A stretch of 64,000 bases of DNA from Streptomyces avicenniae (GTDB taxonomy: Bacteria; Actinomycetota; Actinomycetes; Streptomycetales; Streptomycetaceae). Below, piece after piece: positions 16,752-25,129 of this stretch. The notes below the pieces were generated by a model, which saw only the letters and a list, made by a program, of their open reading frames with translations, was not told where the DNA came from and made no database searches. The stretch lies in the NCBI RefSeq assembly GCF_000719135.1, contig NZ_JOEK01000009.1:124001-188000 (forward strand), given 5' to 3'. Each line of letters starts with the position of its first letter. The stretch's first letter is position 1. The position numbers were made by a program, and so were the translations under genes.

Positions 16752-18300
16752 CGGTGTTGTCGGTGCGCACCGCGGGCGTGCCGTCGGGGGCGAGCTGCGT
16801 GCGCTCGTGCTCCTCGCTCACCAGCACCTCCCACTCCCCCGCCGGGAGCCGCAGCGAGGCGACGACCTCGTCGGGTGTCGGGAGGTGGATGTCGCCGTGC
16901 GCGTCGGCGTCCTCCCAGTGCGGGAGGCCCGCGTGCCCCTCGATCAGGAGGACGCCGCCCGGCGCGACGGCCGCCGCGGCGGACCGCAGGATGCGCTCGC
17001 GCGGCATGTCCGTCAGGGAGTAGAGGAACTGCGCGGACACCAGGTCGTGGCTCCCGGCGGGGAACGAGGTCGCCAGGTCGTGCCGCTGCCAGTCGATCCG
17101 GTCGGCCACGCCCGCGTCCGCCGCGTGCCGGGCGGCCCGCCCCAGGGCGACGCGTGAGACGTCCACGGCCGTCACCCGCCAGCCGCGCGACGCGAGCCAC
17201 ACGGCGTCGCCGCCCTCGCCGCAGCCGAGGTCGAGGGCCCTGCCGGGCGGCAACGCGGTGACGTGTCGCACGAGTTCGGTGTTCGGCTCGCCGCTCCACA
17301 CGCGCTCGCTCTGCGCGTACCGCTCGTCCCACTCCCGCGCGGCGCGGCGGGCGGCGACGGCCGCGGCGGTCTCCTCCGCGGTCAGGTCCGCGTTGATCGC
17401 GGCGCCCGCGCGTACCCCCGCGTCGGCCGCGCCGACGACCTGCGCCGACGGGTTCGTGACGTTGCCCGCCGCCCAGACCCCGGGGACGGGCGTCGCGCCG
17501 GTCTCGTCCACGGGCAGGACGGTCCCGACGACCTGCCCGCCGCGCTCCCGCTCCACCGGGACGAGGCCGAGGCCGTCCAGGAAGCCGGTGCGGGCGGTGA
17601 ACAGCGGGGTGACGGCCAGCGCCTCCACGGGGACGACGCGGCCGTCCGCCAGCGCGACTCCGGTGAGGCGGTCGTCCGCCACGGCCAGGCGCGCCACCCG
17701 CTCGCGCACCACGGTGACGCCGCGGGCGTCGAGCTGTTCCGCCTGCTCGTCGGTCAGCTCGGGCATGGCGTGCAGGAAGAGCGTCAGGTCGTCGCTCCAC
17801 TGCCGCCACATCAGGGCCTGGTGGAAGGAGAGCGGGCCGGTGCCGAGGACGCCGAGGGGCAGGTCGCGGACCTCCCAGCCGTGGCAGTACGGGCAGTGCA
17901 GGACCTCGCGGCCCCAGCGGTCGGCGAGGCCGGGGACGTCGGGCAGGACGTCGGTGAGGCCGGTGGTGACGAGCAGCCGCCGGGCGCCGACCGAGGTGCC
18001 GTCCGCGAGGACGACGCGGAAGCCCTCCGGCGTCCGCTCCGCCCCGGCGACGGCGGCCGAGACCGTCTCGACGCCGTAGCGCGCGACCTCCTCGCGGCCG
18101 GTGGCCAGGAGGGCGAGGGGCGCGACGCCCTCGTGGCCGAGGAGCGTGTGCACGCCGTCGGCGGGCGCGTTGCGGGGGGTGCCGTCGTCGAGCACGAGGA
18201 CGCGGCGGCGGGCCCGGCCCAGGGCGAGCGCACCGCTCAGCCCGGCCGCGCCGCCGCCGATGACCACGACGTCGTACGCGGATGCGGCGGGTGAAGTCAT
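16726..18300 (-). CDS. Fusion of thioredoxin-reductase-like flavoprotein and SAM-dependent methyltransferase
   Basis: A 524-residue two-domain protein. Residues 8-310 are a pyridine-nucleotide-disulfide oxidoreductase of the thioredoxin reductase type, with FAD loop VVVIGGGAAGLSG and redox pair CPYC at 136-139. Residues 320-520 are a class I methyltransferase with motif I ALDLGCGEGGDAVWLA (355-370) and DWQRHDLA. The NADPH-binding loop is weak (LGTGPLSFH), as in ferredoxin/NADPH-independent relatives. Fusions of this type occur in actinomycetes, perhaps for metalloid or thiol methylation. It is divergent from the XRE-cupin gene, its likely regulator. Confidence 0.87.
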   Translation of the reverse strand: MTSPAASAYDVVVIGGGAAGLSGALALGRARRRVLVLDDGTPRNAPADGVHTLLGHEGVAPLALLATGREEVARYGVETVSAAVAGAERTPEGFRVVLADGTSVGARRLLVTTGLTDVLPDVPGLADRWGREVLHCPYCHGWEVRDLPLGVLGTGPLSFHQALMWRQWSDDLTLFLHAMPELTDEQAEQLDARGVTVVRERVARLAVADDRLTGVALADGRVVPVEALAVTPLFTARTGFLDGLGLVPVERERGGQVVGTVLPVDETGATPVPGVWAAGNVTNPSAQVVGAADAGVRAGAAINADLTAEETAAAVAARRAAREWDERYAQSERVWSGEPNTELVRHVTALPPGRALDLGCGEGGDAVWLASRGWRVTAVDVSRVALGRAARHAADAGVADRIDWQRHDLATSFPAGSHDLVSAQFLYSLTDMPRERILRSAAAAVAPGGVLLIEGHAGLPHWEDADAHGDIHLPTPDEVVASLRLPAGEWEVLVSEEHERTQLAPDGTPAVRTDNTVMLRRLPR

Positions 18301-18346
18301 GTGAGTACCTCCCTTTCCCGGCGATGGTCGGCCGGGCCCTCATCAT

Positions 18347-18377
18347 TTGACAAACCTTGTTGCCGGGTCGGCAAATA
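18347..18377 (+). promoter_or_regulatory. Promoter of XRE-cupin gene with nested inverted repeats
   Basis: TTGACA at 18347-18352 is a consensus -35; CAAATA (18372-18377) about 19 bp on may serve as the -10, putting the start point near the GTG at 18384. Two inverted repeats lie inside: TTTGACAAA (18346-18354) and TTGCCG-GGT-CGGCAA (18360-18374, perfect 6-bp arms). They are good candidate sites for the XRE-cupin protein and lie about 50 bp from the divergent flavoprotein start. Confidence 0.45.
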
Positions 18378-18383
18378 GAGGGC

Positions 18384-18977
18384 GTGGCGGACGACGACCT
18401 GACGCATGTACTGAGCACCGTGGGCCCCCGGCTGCGCGCCCTGCGGTCGGACCGGGGGCTCACCCTCGCCGCGCTGAGCGCCGGGACCGGCATCTCGCAG
18501 AGCACCCTGTCGCGGCTGGAGTCGGGGCAGCGCAGGCCGACGCTCGAACTGCTGCTGCCACTGGCGCGGACGTACGGCGTGCCGCTGGACGAGCTGGTCG
18601 GCGCGCCGCCCACCGGCGACCCGCGCATCCACCCGCGCCCGTTCGTGCGGCACGGCAGGACGTTCGTGCCGCTGGGGCGGAACGTGGGCGGGCTGCTGGC
18701 GTACAAGATGATCATCCCGGGCGGCGGCTCGCGGGACGACCCGCGCCCCGAGCAGCGCGTGCACGAGGGCTACGAGTGGCTGTACGTGCTGGCCGGGGAG
18801 CTGCGGCTCGCGCTGGGCGAGCACGACATGGTGCTGACGGCCGGGGAGGCCGCCGAGTTCGACACCCGGGTGCCGCACGGGTTCGTGAGCGCGGGCCCCG
18901 GGCCGGTCGAGGTGCTGTCCCTCTTCGGGAAGCAGGGCGAACGCGTCCACGTCCGCGCCCGCCCGGCCGGGCGCTGA
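18384..18977 (+). CDS. XRE family regulator with cupin sensor domain
   Basis: A 197-residue protein: XRE helix-turn-helix at about residues 12-68 (LRALRSDRGLTLAALSAGTGISQSTLSRLESGQRRP) and a C-terminal cupin_2 barrel from about residue 90 (HEGYEWLYVLAGELRLALGEHD...FDTRVPHGFVSAG). Such proteins repress neighbouring enzymes until the cupin binds a small ligand. GTG 18384 gives the best N-terminus; a TTG further upstream would translate the operator region. Its last nine codons lie inside the 50-bp direct repeat that flanks the NACHT insertion. Confidence 0.85.
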   Translation: MADDDLTHVLSTVGPRLRALRSDRGLTLAALSAGTGISQSTLSRLESGQRRPTLELLLPLARTYGVPLDELVGAPPTGDPRIHPRPFVRHGRTFVPLGRNVGGLLAYKMIIPGGGSRDDPRPEQRVHEGYEWLYVLAGELRLALGEHDMVLTAGEAAEFDTRVPHGFVSAGPGPVEVLSLFGKQGERVHVRARPAGR

Positions 18978-19000
18978 GCGCGCTCCGTGGGGGGCGGGCG
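18951..19000 (+). repeat. Left copy of 50-bp direct repeat flanking the NACHT segment
   Basis: This 50-bp block matches 21833-21882 at 49 of 50 positions (the single difference is T at 18988 versus G at 21870). It covers the last 27 nt of the XRE-cupin gene and 23 nt downstream, and includes GC-rich complementary arms (GCGCCCGCC near 18955, GGCGGGCGC ending at 19001) that may act as the terminator of that gene. Confidence 0.9.
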
Positions 19001-19144
19001 CTCGACAGCACATCTCAGAACCGATGGCGGCCCGGGAGTCCTCGGAAGGCATATGCCAGAAGGCAGAGAAACTCGGATGCGCGGGACACGGAAGAGACGT
19101 GTCGATACCATGCCGATACGCAAGCCGCTGAGAAGCAGGGGAAC

Positions 19145-21778
19145 ATGGATCCGGCACTGATTGGCGCTCGGCTTACATCAGGTTTCGTAGCTCCACTGGT
19201 GAAGAGACTCTTCCGCACCGACGAAGCCGGGGCCGGCCTGGTTGACAAACCGATGCGAATCGGATCCCTCGTCTCCTTTCAGGGCCAGAAGCGCACTTTG
19301 ACAGAACGCGACTTCCGCTCCATCTCCAAAGAGCTGGTCGAACGCACGAGTCACGCGATCGGACCGCACGAGAAGCTACCGGACTACGAGTTGCGCGCCG
19401 TGGAGAATGCCCTCACATACTCCTTACGGGCGCTCGGAAGCCTCGACATGGATGACGCGCAAGCCGTCAATCTCGGACACCGCGCATTTGCGCAACGCCT
19501 TCATGCCCGGACTCCGAGTACGACTGTGGGACTGTCAAGAGACGCGGTCGTCTTCTACGAGAGGGTGCTCGACACAGCATCTCTGCACATCCTGAACTTC
19601 TTTACACGGCGCTCCACCTTCGTGGCCCGGACTCTTGTCGAACAGAGCCGTCAGATACATGAGTTATTAACCAAGATCGACGAAGTAATTTCCCGTACGT
19701 CCTCCCCTGGGGATGACAGCTTCGAGACACGCTACGGGTCCTACGTGGCGAGGACGTACAACGAGTTGTCGATCTTCGGCCTCAATCTGACCGACGCTCC
19801 CGAGCGATGGCCGATGGACGCGGCCTACCTGAGCCTTGACGCAGCTCCCAGCTCGACGAACGAAGACCCCGCCTTCCTCCCTGCGGAGCAGGTGCTCGCG
19901 AGGCGAAGCCGTGTGCTTCTGCGAGGGGTGGCGGGGTCGGGCAAGACGACACTGGTCCAGTGGCTCGCCGTCACCTCCGCACGCAACGAATTCGATCAGA
20001 ACCTACTCCACTTGCACGGCCTGATCCCTTTCGTGCTACCGCTACGTACGCTCACCCGCGGTGGCGCCAACCTGCCGGGACCGGATCAGTTCCTCGCCTC
20101 TGTCGGATGCCCTATAGCATCGGCCCAGCCGATCGGCTGGCCGGACCGAGTCCTCACCTCAAGGAGAGGGCTGGTACTGGTCGATGGAATCGATGAGGTT
20201 CCCGAGAATGAGCGCGGCCCCGTCAGGCAGTGGCTTCGACGACTACTGCACGCCTATCCCGGAAATCGATGGCTGATCACTTCGAGGCCGTCAGCAGTAC
20301 GTCACGACTGGCTTGGAACCGAAGACTTCACCGAATTCGACCTCGCCCCGATGTCACGAGAGAACGTTGCCTCATTCGTGTTTCGTTGGCACAGCGCGGC
20401 GGGCGTCGGCGACTCGTACGCCCGTTCACTGCTCCAAGTCCTGTGGACCAAACAGGACCTGGGCCGACTGGCAATCAATCCTCTGATGTGTGGGCTGATC
20501 TGCGCACTGCACCGCGACCGGCGGGGCTACCTTCCCGATGGCCGCAAAGAACTCTACGACGCCGCACTTTCCATGCTGCTCTCCAGGCGCGATCGGGAAC
20601 GCGGGATTCACCAGCTGGGCGACTTCCGCATGAGTGAAGCGCCTCAAGTTCAACTGATACAGAGAATCGCCTACTGGATGATCCGCAACGGGCGTTCGGA
20701 GATAGACAGGTCCGACGCGATGGACCTGCTGTGTCGCGCACTTCCGACGATGCCCACCATAGCCGAGCAAGGCAGCCCTCAGGAGATCTACCGCTACCTC
20801 ATCATTCGAAGTGGTCTTCTCCGCGAACCAAGCAATGAGACAGTTGATTTCATTCACCGGACTTTCCAGGACTACCTGGCAGCAAAAGCAGCGGTAGAGT
20901 CGCTTGATTTCGACTACATGGTCAAGAACGCCCATCTGGATCAATGGGAAGATGTTGTTCGGATGGCAGTCGCACACGCCCGCCCCGATGAGCGGTCCCG
21001 ACTGCTCACCTCCCTCATCTGGCGGGGTGACAGCTCCAAGACCGATCGTGAACGACTCCATCTGCTGGCGGCAGCCTGCCTCGAACACGCCACGGAACTG
21101 GACCCAGGCGTACGCCATGAGGTTCAAAAGCGGGCCGCCCAGCTCATCCCGCCCAAGACCATCAGCCAGGCGAGGGCACTGGCAGAAGTCGGACCTGTGG
21201 TTCTGGAGCTACTACCCGGCCCCGAAGGGCTGACCGACAGCGACCGGTTCCACATCGTGCTGACTGCGACAACCATTGCCACGGACGCAGCCATACCAGT
21301 TCTCGCCAAATATCGCTCTCTCACGGACAGCGCGATAAGGACGCGGCTCATCAGATCCTGGGCGCGCTTCGATTCGGAAAGATACATGGAAGAAGTACTT
21401 TCCCATGTGGACGAGCACGGCATGTACTTCCCGGTGACAAGTCGGCAAGAGCTTGCATTACTCGCTCCTCATGGCGGACGATCACATATCGAGATAGCCG
21501 GCCCCATGTCACCCGAGGACTTTCGGTCCACATGCAACCCAAACCGCTTGACACACCTCAAGATATCGACGGAAATGAACTGCACGTGGGAATGGTTGGC
21601 CAATTTCCATAAACTCAGGACACTGGTTTTTTCGTTTCCGGGAACCATCGACCTGACCTCGTTTCCCAAGACAATGCCTCTGGCGGATGTCTTGGTCATC
21701 ACCAGCGGCAATGTCATCGGCAGCGAGCAGGTCCTCTCACGCACCCGGCACATCAGGCAACTGGATGACGGCAGCTGA
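19145..21778 (+). CDS. NACHT domain STAND NTPase, probable antiphage defence protein
   Basis: An 877-residue protein. Residues 1-220 are a helical N-terminal domain resembling the NACHT N-terminal helical effector domains of bacterial NACHT proteins. The NTPase follows: Walker A GVAGSGKTTL (261-270), Walker B GLVLVDGIDEVPENERG (342-358), sensor 1 RWLITSRPS (375-383) and a winged-helix segment ending near VDFIHRTFQDYLAAKA. The C-terminal 300 residues are helical with a short leucine-rich part (LTHLKISTE...LRTLVFSFPG) that may sense the trigger. TTA codons at 94, 174, 175 and 772 predict bldA dependence. ATG 19145 has AGGGG close upstream. Confidence 0.87.
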   Translation: MDPALIGARLTSGFVAPLVKRLFRTDEAGAGLVDKPMRIGSLVSFQGQKRTLTERDFRSISKELVERTSHAIGPHEKLPDYELRAVENALTYSLRALGSLDMDDAQAVNLGHRAFAQRLHARTPSTTVGLSRDAVVFYERVLDTASLHILNFFTRRSTFVARTLVEQSRQIHELLTKIDEVISRTSSPGDDSFETRYGSYVARTYNELSIFGLNLTDAPERWPMDAAYLSLDAAPSSTNEDPAFLPAEQVLARRSRVLLRGVAGSGKTTLVQWLAVTSARNEFDQNLLHLHGLIPFVLPLRTLTRGGANLPGPDQFLASVGCPIASAQPIGWPDRVLTSRRGLVLVDGIDEVPENERGPVRQWLRRLLHAYPGNRWLITSRPSAVRHDWLGTEDFTEFDLAPMSRENVASFVFRWHSAAGVGDSYARSLLQVLWTKQDLGRLAINPLMCGLICALHRDRRGYLPDGRKELYDAALSMLLSRRDRERGIHQLGDFRMSEAPQVQLIQRIAYWMIRNGRSEIDRSDAMDLLCRALPTMPTIAEQGSPQEIYRYLIIRSGLLREPSNETVDFIHRTFQDYLAAKAAVESLDFDYMVKNAHLDQWEDVVRMAVAHARPDERSRLLTSLIWRGDSSKTDRERLHLLAAACLEHATELDPGVRHEVQKRAAQLIPPKTISQARALAEVGPVVLELLPGPEGLTDSDRFHIVLTATTIATDAAIPVLAKYRSLTDSAIRTRLIRSWARFDSERYMEEVLSHVDEHGMYFPVTSRQELALLAPHGGRSHIEIAGPMSPEDFRSTCNPNRLTHLKISTEMNCTWEWLANFHKLRTLVFSFPGTIDLTSFPKTMPLADVLVITSGNVIGSEQVLSRTRHIRQLDDGS

Positions 21779-21832
21779 AGAGGGGCATGTATCCAGTGCG
21801 TTGCCGGTCTAGGTCCCGCGCACATGCTCAAT

Positions 21833-21882
21833 GTCCGCGCCCGCCCGGCCGGGCGCTGAGCGCGCTCCGGGGGGGGCGGGCG
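21833..21882 (+). repeat. Right copy of 50-bp direct repeat
   Basis: This repeats 18951-19000 with one mismatch. It still encodes the C-terminal VRARPAGR-stop of the XRE-cupin gene out of context, showing that it is a duplicated gene end rather than a shared terminator. The convergent GH15-like gene ends 3 nt beyond it, as the host gene order would have been before insertion. Confidence 0.9.
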
Positions 21883-21884
21883 GG

Positions 21885-22982
21885 TCAGGGGCGGATGTCG
21901 AGGGCGTCGGCGAGGATCAGGTACATCGCGTGGGACCACAGGAGCGGCGTCGCGTTCGGGCCCCACTCCTCGACCCAGCGCGCCAGGTGCTCCGGGTGCA
22001 ACAGCCGTGCGCCCGGGGCCTGTTCGGGCAGCAGCCCGTCGCCCGTGGCCTGCGCGGCGATCCAGTCGAGCTGGCGGCGCGCGGCGGCCGTGCGGCCGGT
22101 GCGGGCGTGGTGCCAGCCGAGGAGGCCCGCCAGGACCGGCCACTGGCCGCCGCCGTAGAAGACGTCGCCCCGGTAGCGGTGCACTCCCCCGCCCGGCTCC
22201 AGGAGCTGCCGTTCGACGGCGGCGACGGTGCGGGTCGCGAGGGGCCCGTACGGGTCGGTGAGCGAGAACGGGGTCAGGCAGGCGAGGAGGCTCGCGTCCA
22301 CCGCCTCGCCGCCGAGCCACTTCGTGAGCCGCCCCTCGTGCGTGCCGTGCCGGGCGACGAGGTGGCCGAGGGCGGTGAGGACGGGCGTGACGGCGGCCGG
22401 TTCCGCCAGGCCCGCGCGGGCGGCGGCGGCGAGGCCGCCGTGGATCGCGCCGAGGGTGGAGCCGTGCCGCTCCTCGTCCGACTCCTCCCACCAGTCGTTG
22501 CACGGCAGGTCCCAGGTGGCGGCCAGGTAGTCCACGGTGAGGGTGACGGCGGAGCGGTACGGGGCGGGGTCGAGGCGGTGCCGCTCCAGGTGGGCGGTGA
22601 GGGCCCACAGCCACGTGCCGTAGCCGTCGGTCTGGAACTCGCCCCAGCCCGCGACGTCCGGGTCCTGCCCGTCGAGGGTGTAGCGCGTCGGCAGGAAGTC
22701 GCCCTCGGCGGGCCGTTCGCCCGCGCGGCGCGCGGCGACGACCCGCCGGACGCGCTCCGCGCGCTCGGTGACGGCCCGCGCGCACCAGGTGTGGAACGCC
22801 GTCGCCGACCCTGGCGCGCCCGCGCGGGACGCCGCCTCGGCGATGAACGAGCCGTCGCGCAGCCAGGAGAAGCCATAGACGGGGTAGTCGGGGGCGGCCG
22901 GGTAGCCGCCGCCCGGGTCCTGGTGGCCGGTGATGACGGCGAGGCTGCGCGCCGCGAGGCGGCGGTGGTCGGGGGTGGGCAC
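21885..22982 (-). CDS. GH15-like glycoside hydrolase (glucoamylase/isomaltose glucohydrolase type)
   Basis: A 365-residue (alpha/alpha)6-barrel protein. Recognisable GH15-type segments are YGFSWLRDGSFIAEA, FQTDGYGTWLWALTAHL, PCNDWWEESDEERHGSTL (glutamates beside the WWEE motif are candidates for the catalytic acid) and GLLPEQAPGARLLHPEHL (candidate base). It lacks the beta-sandwich N-terminal domain of typical bacterial glucoamylases, like short isomaltose-acting members. GTG 22982 has GGAGG 7 nt upstream. It is divergent from the GH6 cellulase gene, consistent with glucan degradation. Confidence 0.77.
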   Translation of the reverse strand: MPTPDHRRLAARSLAVITGHQDPGGGYPAAPDYPVYGFSWLRDGSFIAEAASRAGAPGSATAFHTWCARAVTERAERVRRVVAARRAGERPAEGDFLPTRYTLDGQDPDVAGWGEFQTDGYGTWLWALTAHLERHRLDPAPYRSAVTLTVDYLAATWDLPCNDWWEESDEERHGSTLGAIHGGLAAAARAGLAEPAAVTPVLTALGHLVARHGTHEGRLTKWLGGEAVDASLLACLTPFSLTDPYGPLATRTVAAVERQLLEPGGGVHRYRGDVFYGGGQWPVLAGLLGWHHARTGRTAAARRQLDWIAAQATGDGLLPEQAPGARLLHPEHLARWVEEWGPNATPLLWSHAMYLILADALDIRP

Positions 22983-23289
22983 GCGGGGTCCTCCGGGGGT
23001 GGGCCGGGATGCCGGTGGGGGGCCGGGAGCGGTTCCACGGTCTCACGGGGTGGCCGCGCGGCCGTGGCTCCCGCGCGGCCGGACGGTCGCGGCGCGGGCG
23101 CGCCCGGGCAGGGGCGAACTGCCGGGAGGCCGCCGGTCCTTCCGGTTCGTGAACGCCATGGGCACGCGGGAGCCGGGGCGGTCCCGGCGGGGATTGACGG
23201 GCGATCAGCGAACGTGAATGATCTGCTGAGCTGATCGGCAGGGGGCGTACGCGCCCCGGGGTACACCGGCCGAGGAGGATTCCGCCGCT
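22983..23289. other. Divergent intergenic region, 307 bp
   Basis: It holds promoters for the GH15-like and GH6 genes. A small hairpin GGGGCG-TACG-CGCCCC lies at 23242-23257, just before the GH6 ribosome site. I do not find the 14-bp CebR-type palindrome that controls many Streptomyces cellulase genes, nor any small gene. Confidence 0.4.
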
Positions 23290-24505
<1,216 letters not shown>

Positions 24506-24557
24506 CCCGGGCAAAACCGCGTGCCACCACGGGCCTTGCCCTGCGAGGCTCCCGGCC

Positions 24558-25082
24558 ATGACGACGTATGAACTCCTGCTCATCGGCGGCGGCGCGGGCG
24601 TCGGGAAGACGAGCGTGGCGTGGGAGGTGTCGGCGGCCCTCCGGGCAAGGGGCACCGCGCACTGCTTCATCGAGGGCGACTACATGGACCAGATCCACCC
24701 CGCCCCCGCCGACGACCCCGACCGCTCGGCGATCACGGAGCGGAACACCGCCGCGCTCTGGGCGAACTACGCGGCCCTCGGCCAGCGCCGCCTGCTCTAC
24801 AGCAACACCATGAGCGTCCTGGACGAGCCGCTGATCAGACGGGCCATGGGCGGCGACGCGGTGAGGTCCACCCGCGTCCTGCTCACGGCCGAGGAGGCGA
24901 CCGTGCGGGCGCGGCTCGCCGGGCGGGAGATCGGGTCCCAGCTCGACGCGCACCTCGCGTCGAGCCTGCGGAAGGCGCGGCACCTGGACGAGCGGGCCCC
25001 GGCGGGCACCGTCCGCATCCCGACGGACGGCCGCACGGTCCAGGACATCGCCCTCGACGTGCTCCGGGCCGCGGCCTGGTAG
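24558..25082 (+). CDS. P-loop NTPase / small-molecule kinase-like protein
   Basis: A 174-residue protein with a Walker A at residues 10-19 (GGGAGVGKTS), an acidic GDYMDQIHP at the position where small kinases bind their acceptor, TRVLLTAEEATVRARLAGRE (lid-like region) and a short C-terminal helix IALDVLRAAAW. This layout matches AAA/adenylate-kinase-like phosphotransferases (for example chloramphenicol or gluconate kinase relatives). The acceptor is unknown. It converges on the MMPL gene. Confidence 0.8.
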   Translation: MTTYELLLIGGGAGVGKTSVAWEVSAALRARGTAHCFIEGDYMDQIHPAPADDPDRSAITERNTAALWANYAALGQRRLLYSNTMSVLDEPLIRRAMGGDAVRSTRVLLTAEEATVRARLAGREIGSQLDAHLASSLRKARHLDERAPAGTVRIPTDGRTVQDIALDVLRAAAW

Positions 25083-25098
25083 CGGCGGCGTCCGCCGT

Positions 25099-25128
25099 GG
25101 GACGGGCCGGGGCCCGCGCGTCCGTCCC
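25099..25128. terminator. Probable bidirectional terminator
   Basis: GGGACGG at 25099-25105 pairs with CCGTCCC at 25122-25128, with a GC-rich loop. It lies between convergent genes (stops at 25082 and 25130). Confidence 0.4.
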
Positions 25129-25129
25129 G

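Larger units (their letters stand above)
19001..21882 (+). mobile_element. Inferred inserted segment carrying a NACHT gene
   Basis: The segment is bounded by a 50-bp direct repeat that begins inside a host gene 3' end. Inside, GC content falls clearly (rows I counted run from 50% to 63%, against above 70% outside) and TTA codons appear. It encodes only the NACHT protein: no integrase, recombinase, transposase or terminal inverted repeats are visible. The simplest reading is site-specific insertion at a gene end, or recombination through short homology, that duplicated the target. The mechanism is inference. Confidence 0.55.

Noticed and set aside
18347..19144. The NACHT frame extended upstream to 18347, giving 1143 codons
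   Set aside because: The extension runs out of frame across the XRE-cupin gene and has no start signal; the ATG at 19145 begins the helical domain and lies inside the low-GC segment.
23259..23264. GGGTAC upstream of the GH6 gene as a SigB-type -10
   Set aside because: There is no matching -35 at the required spacing; the bases belong to a GC-rich leader hairpin.
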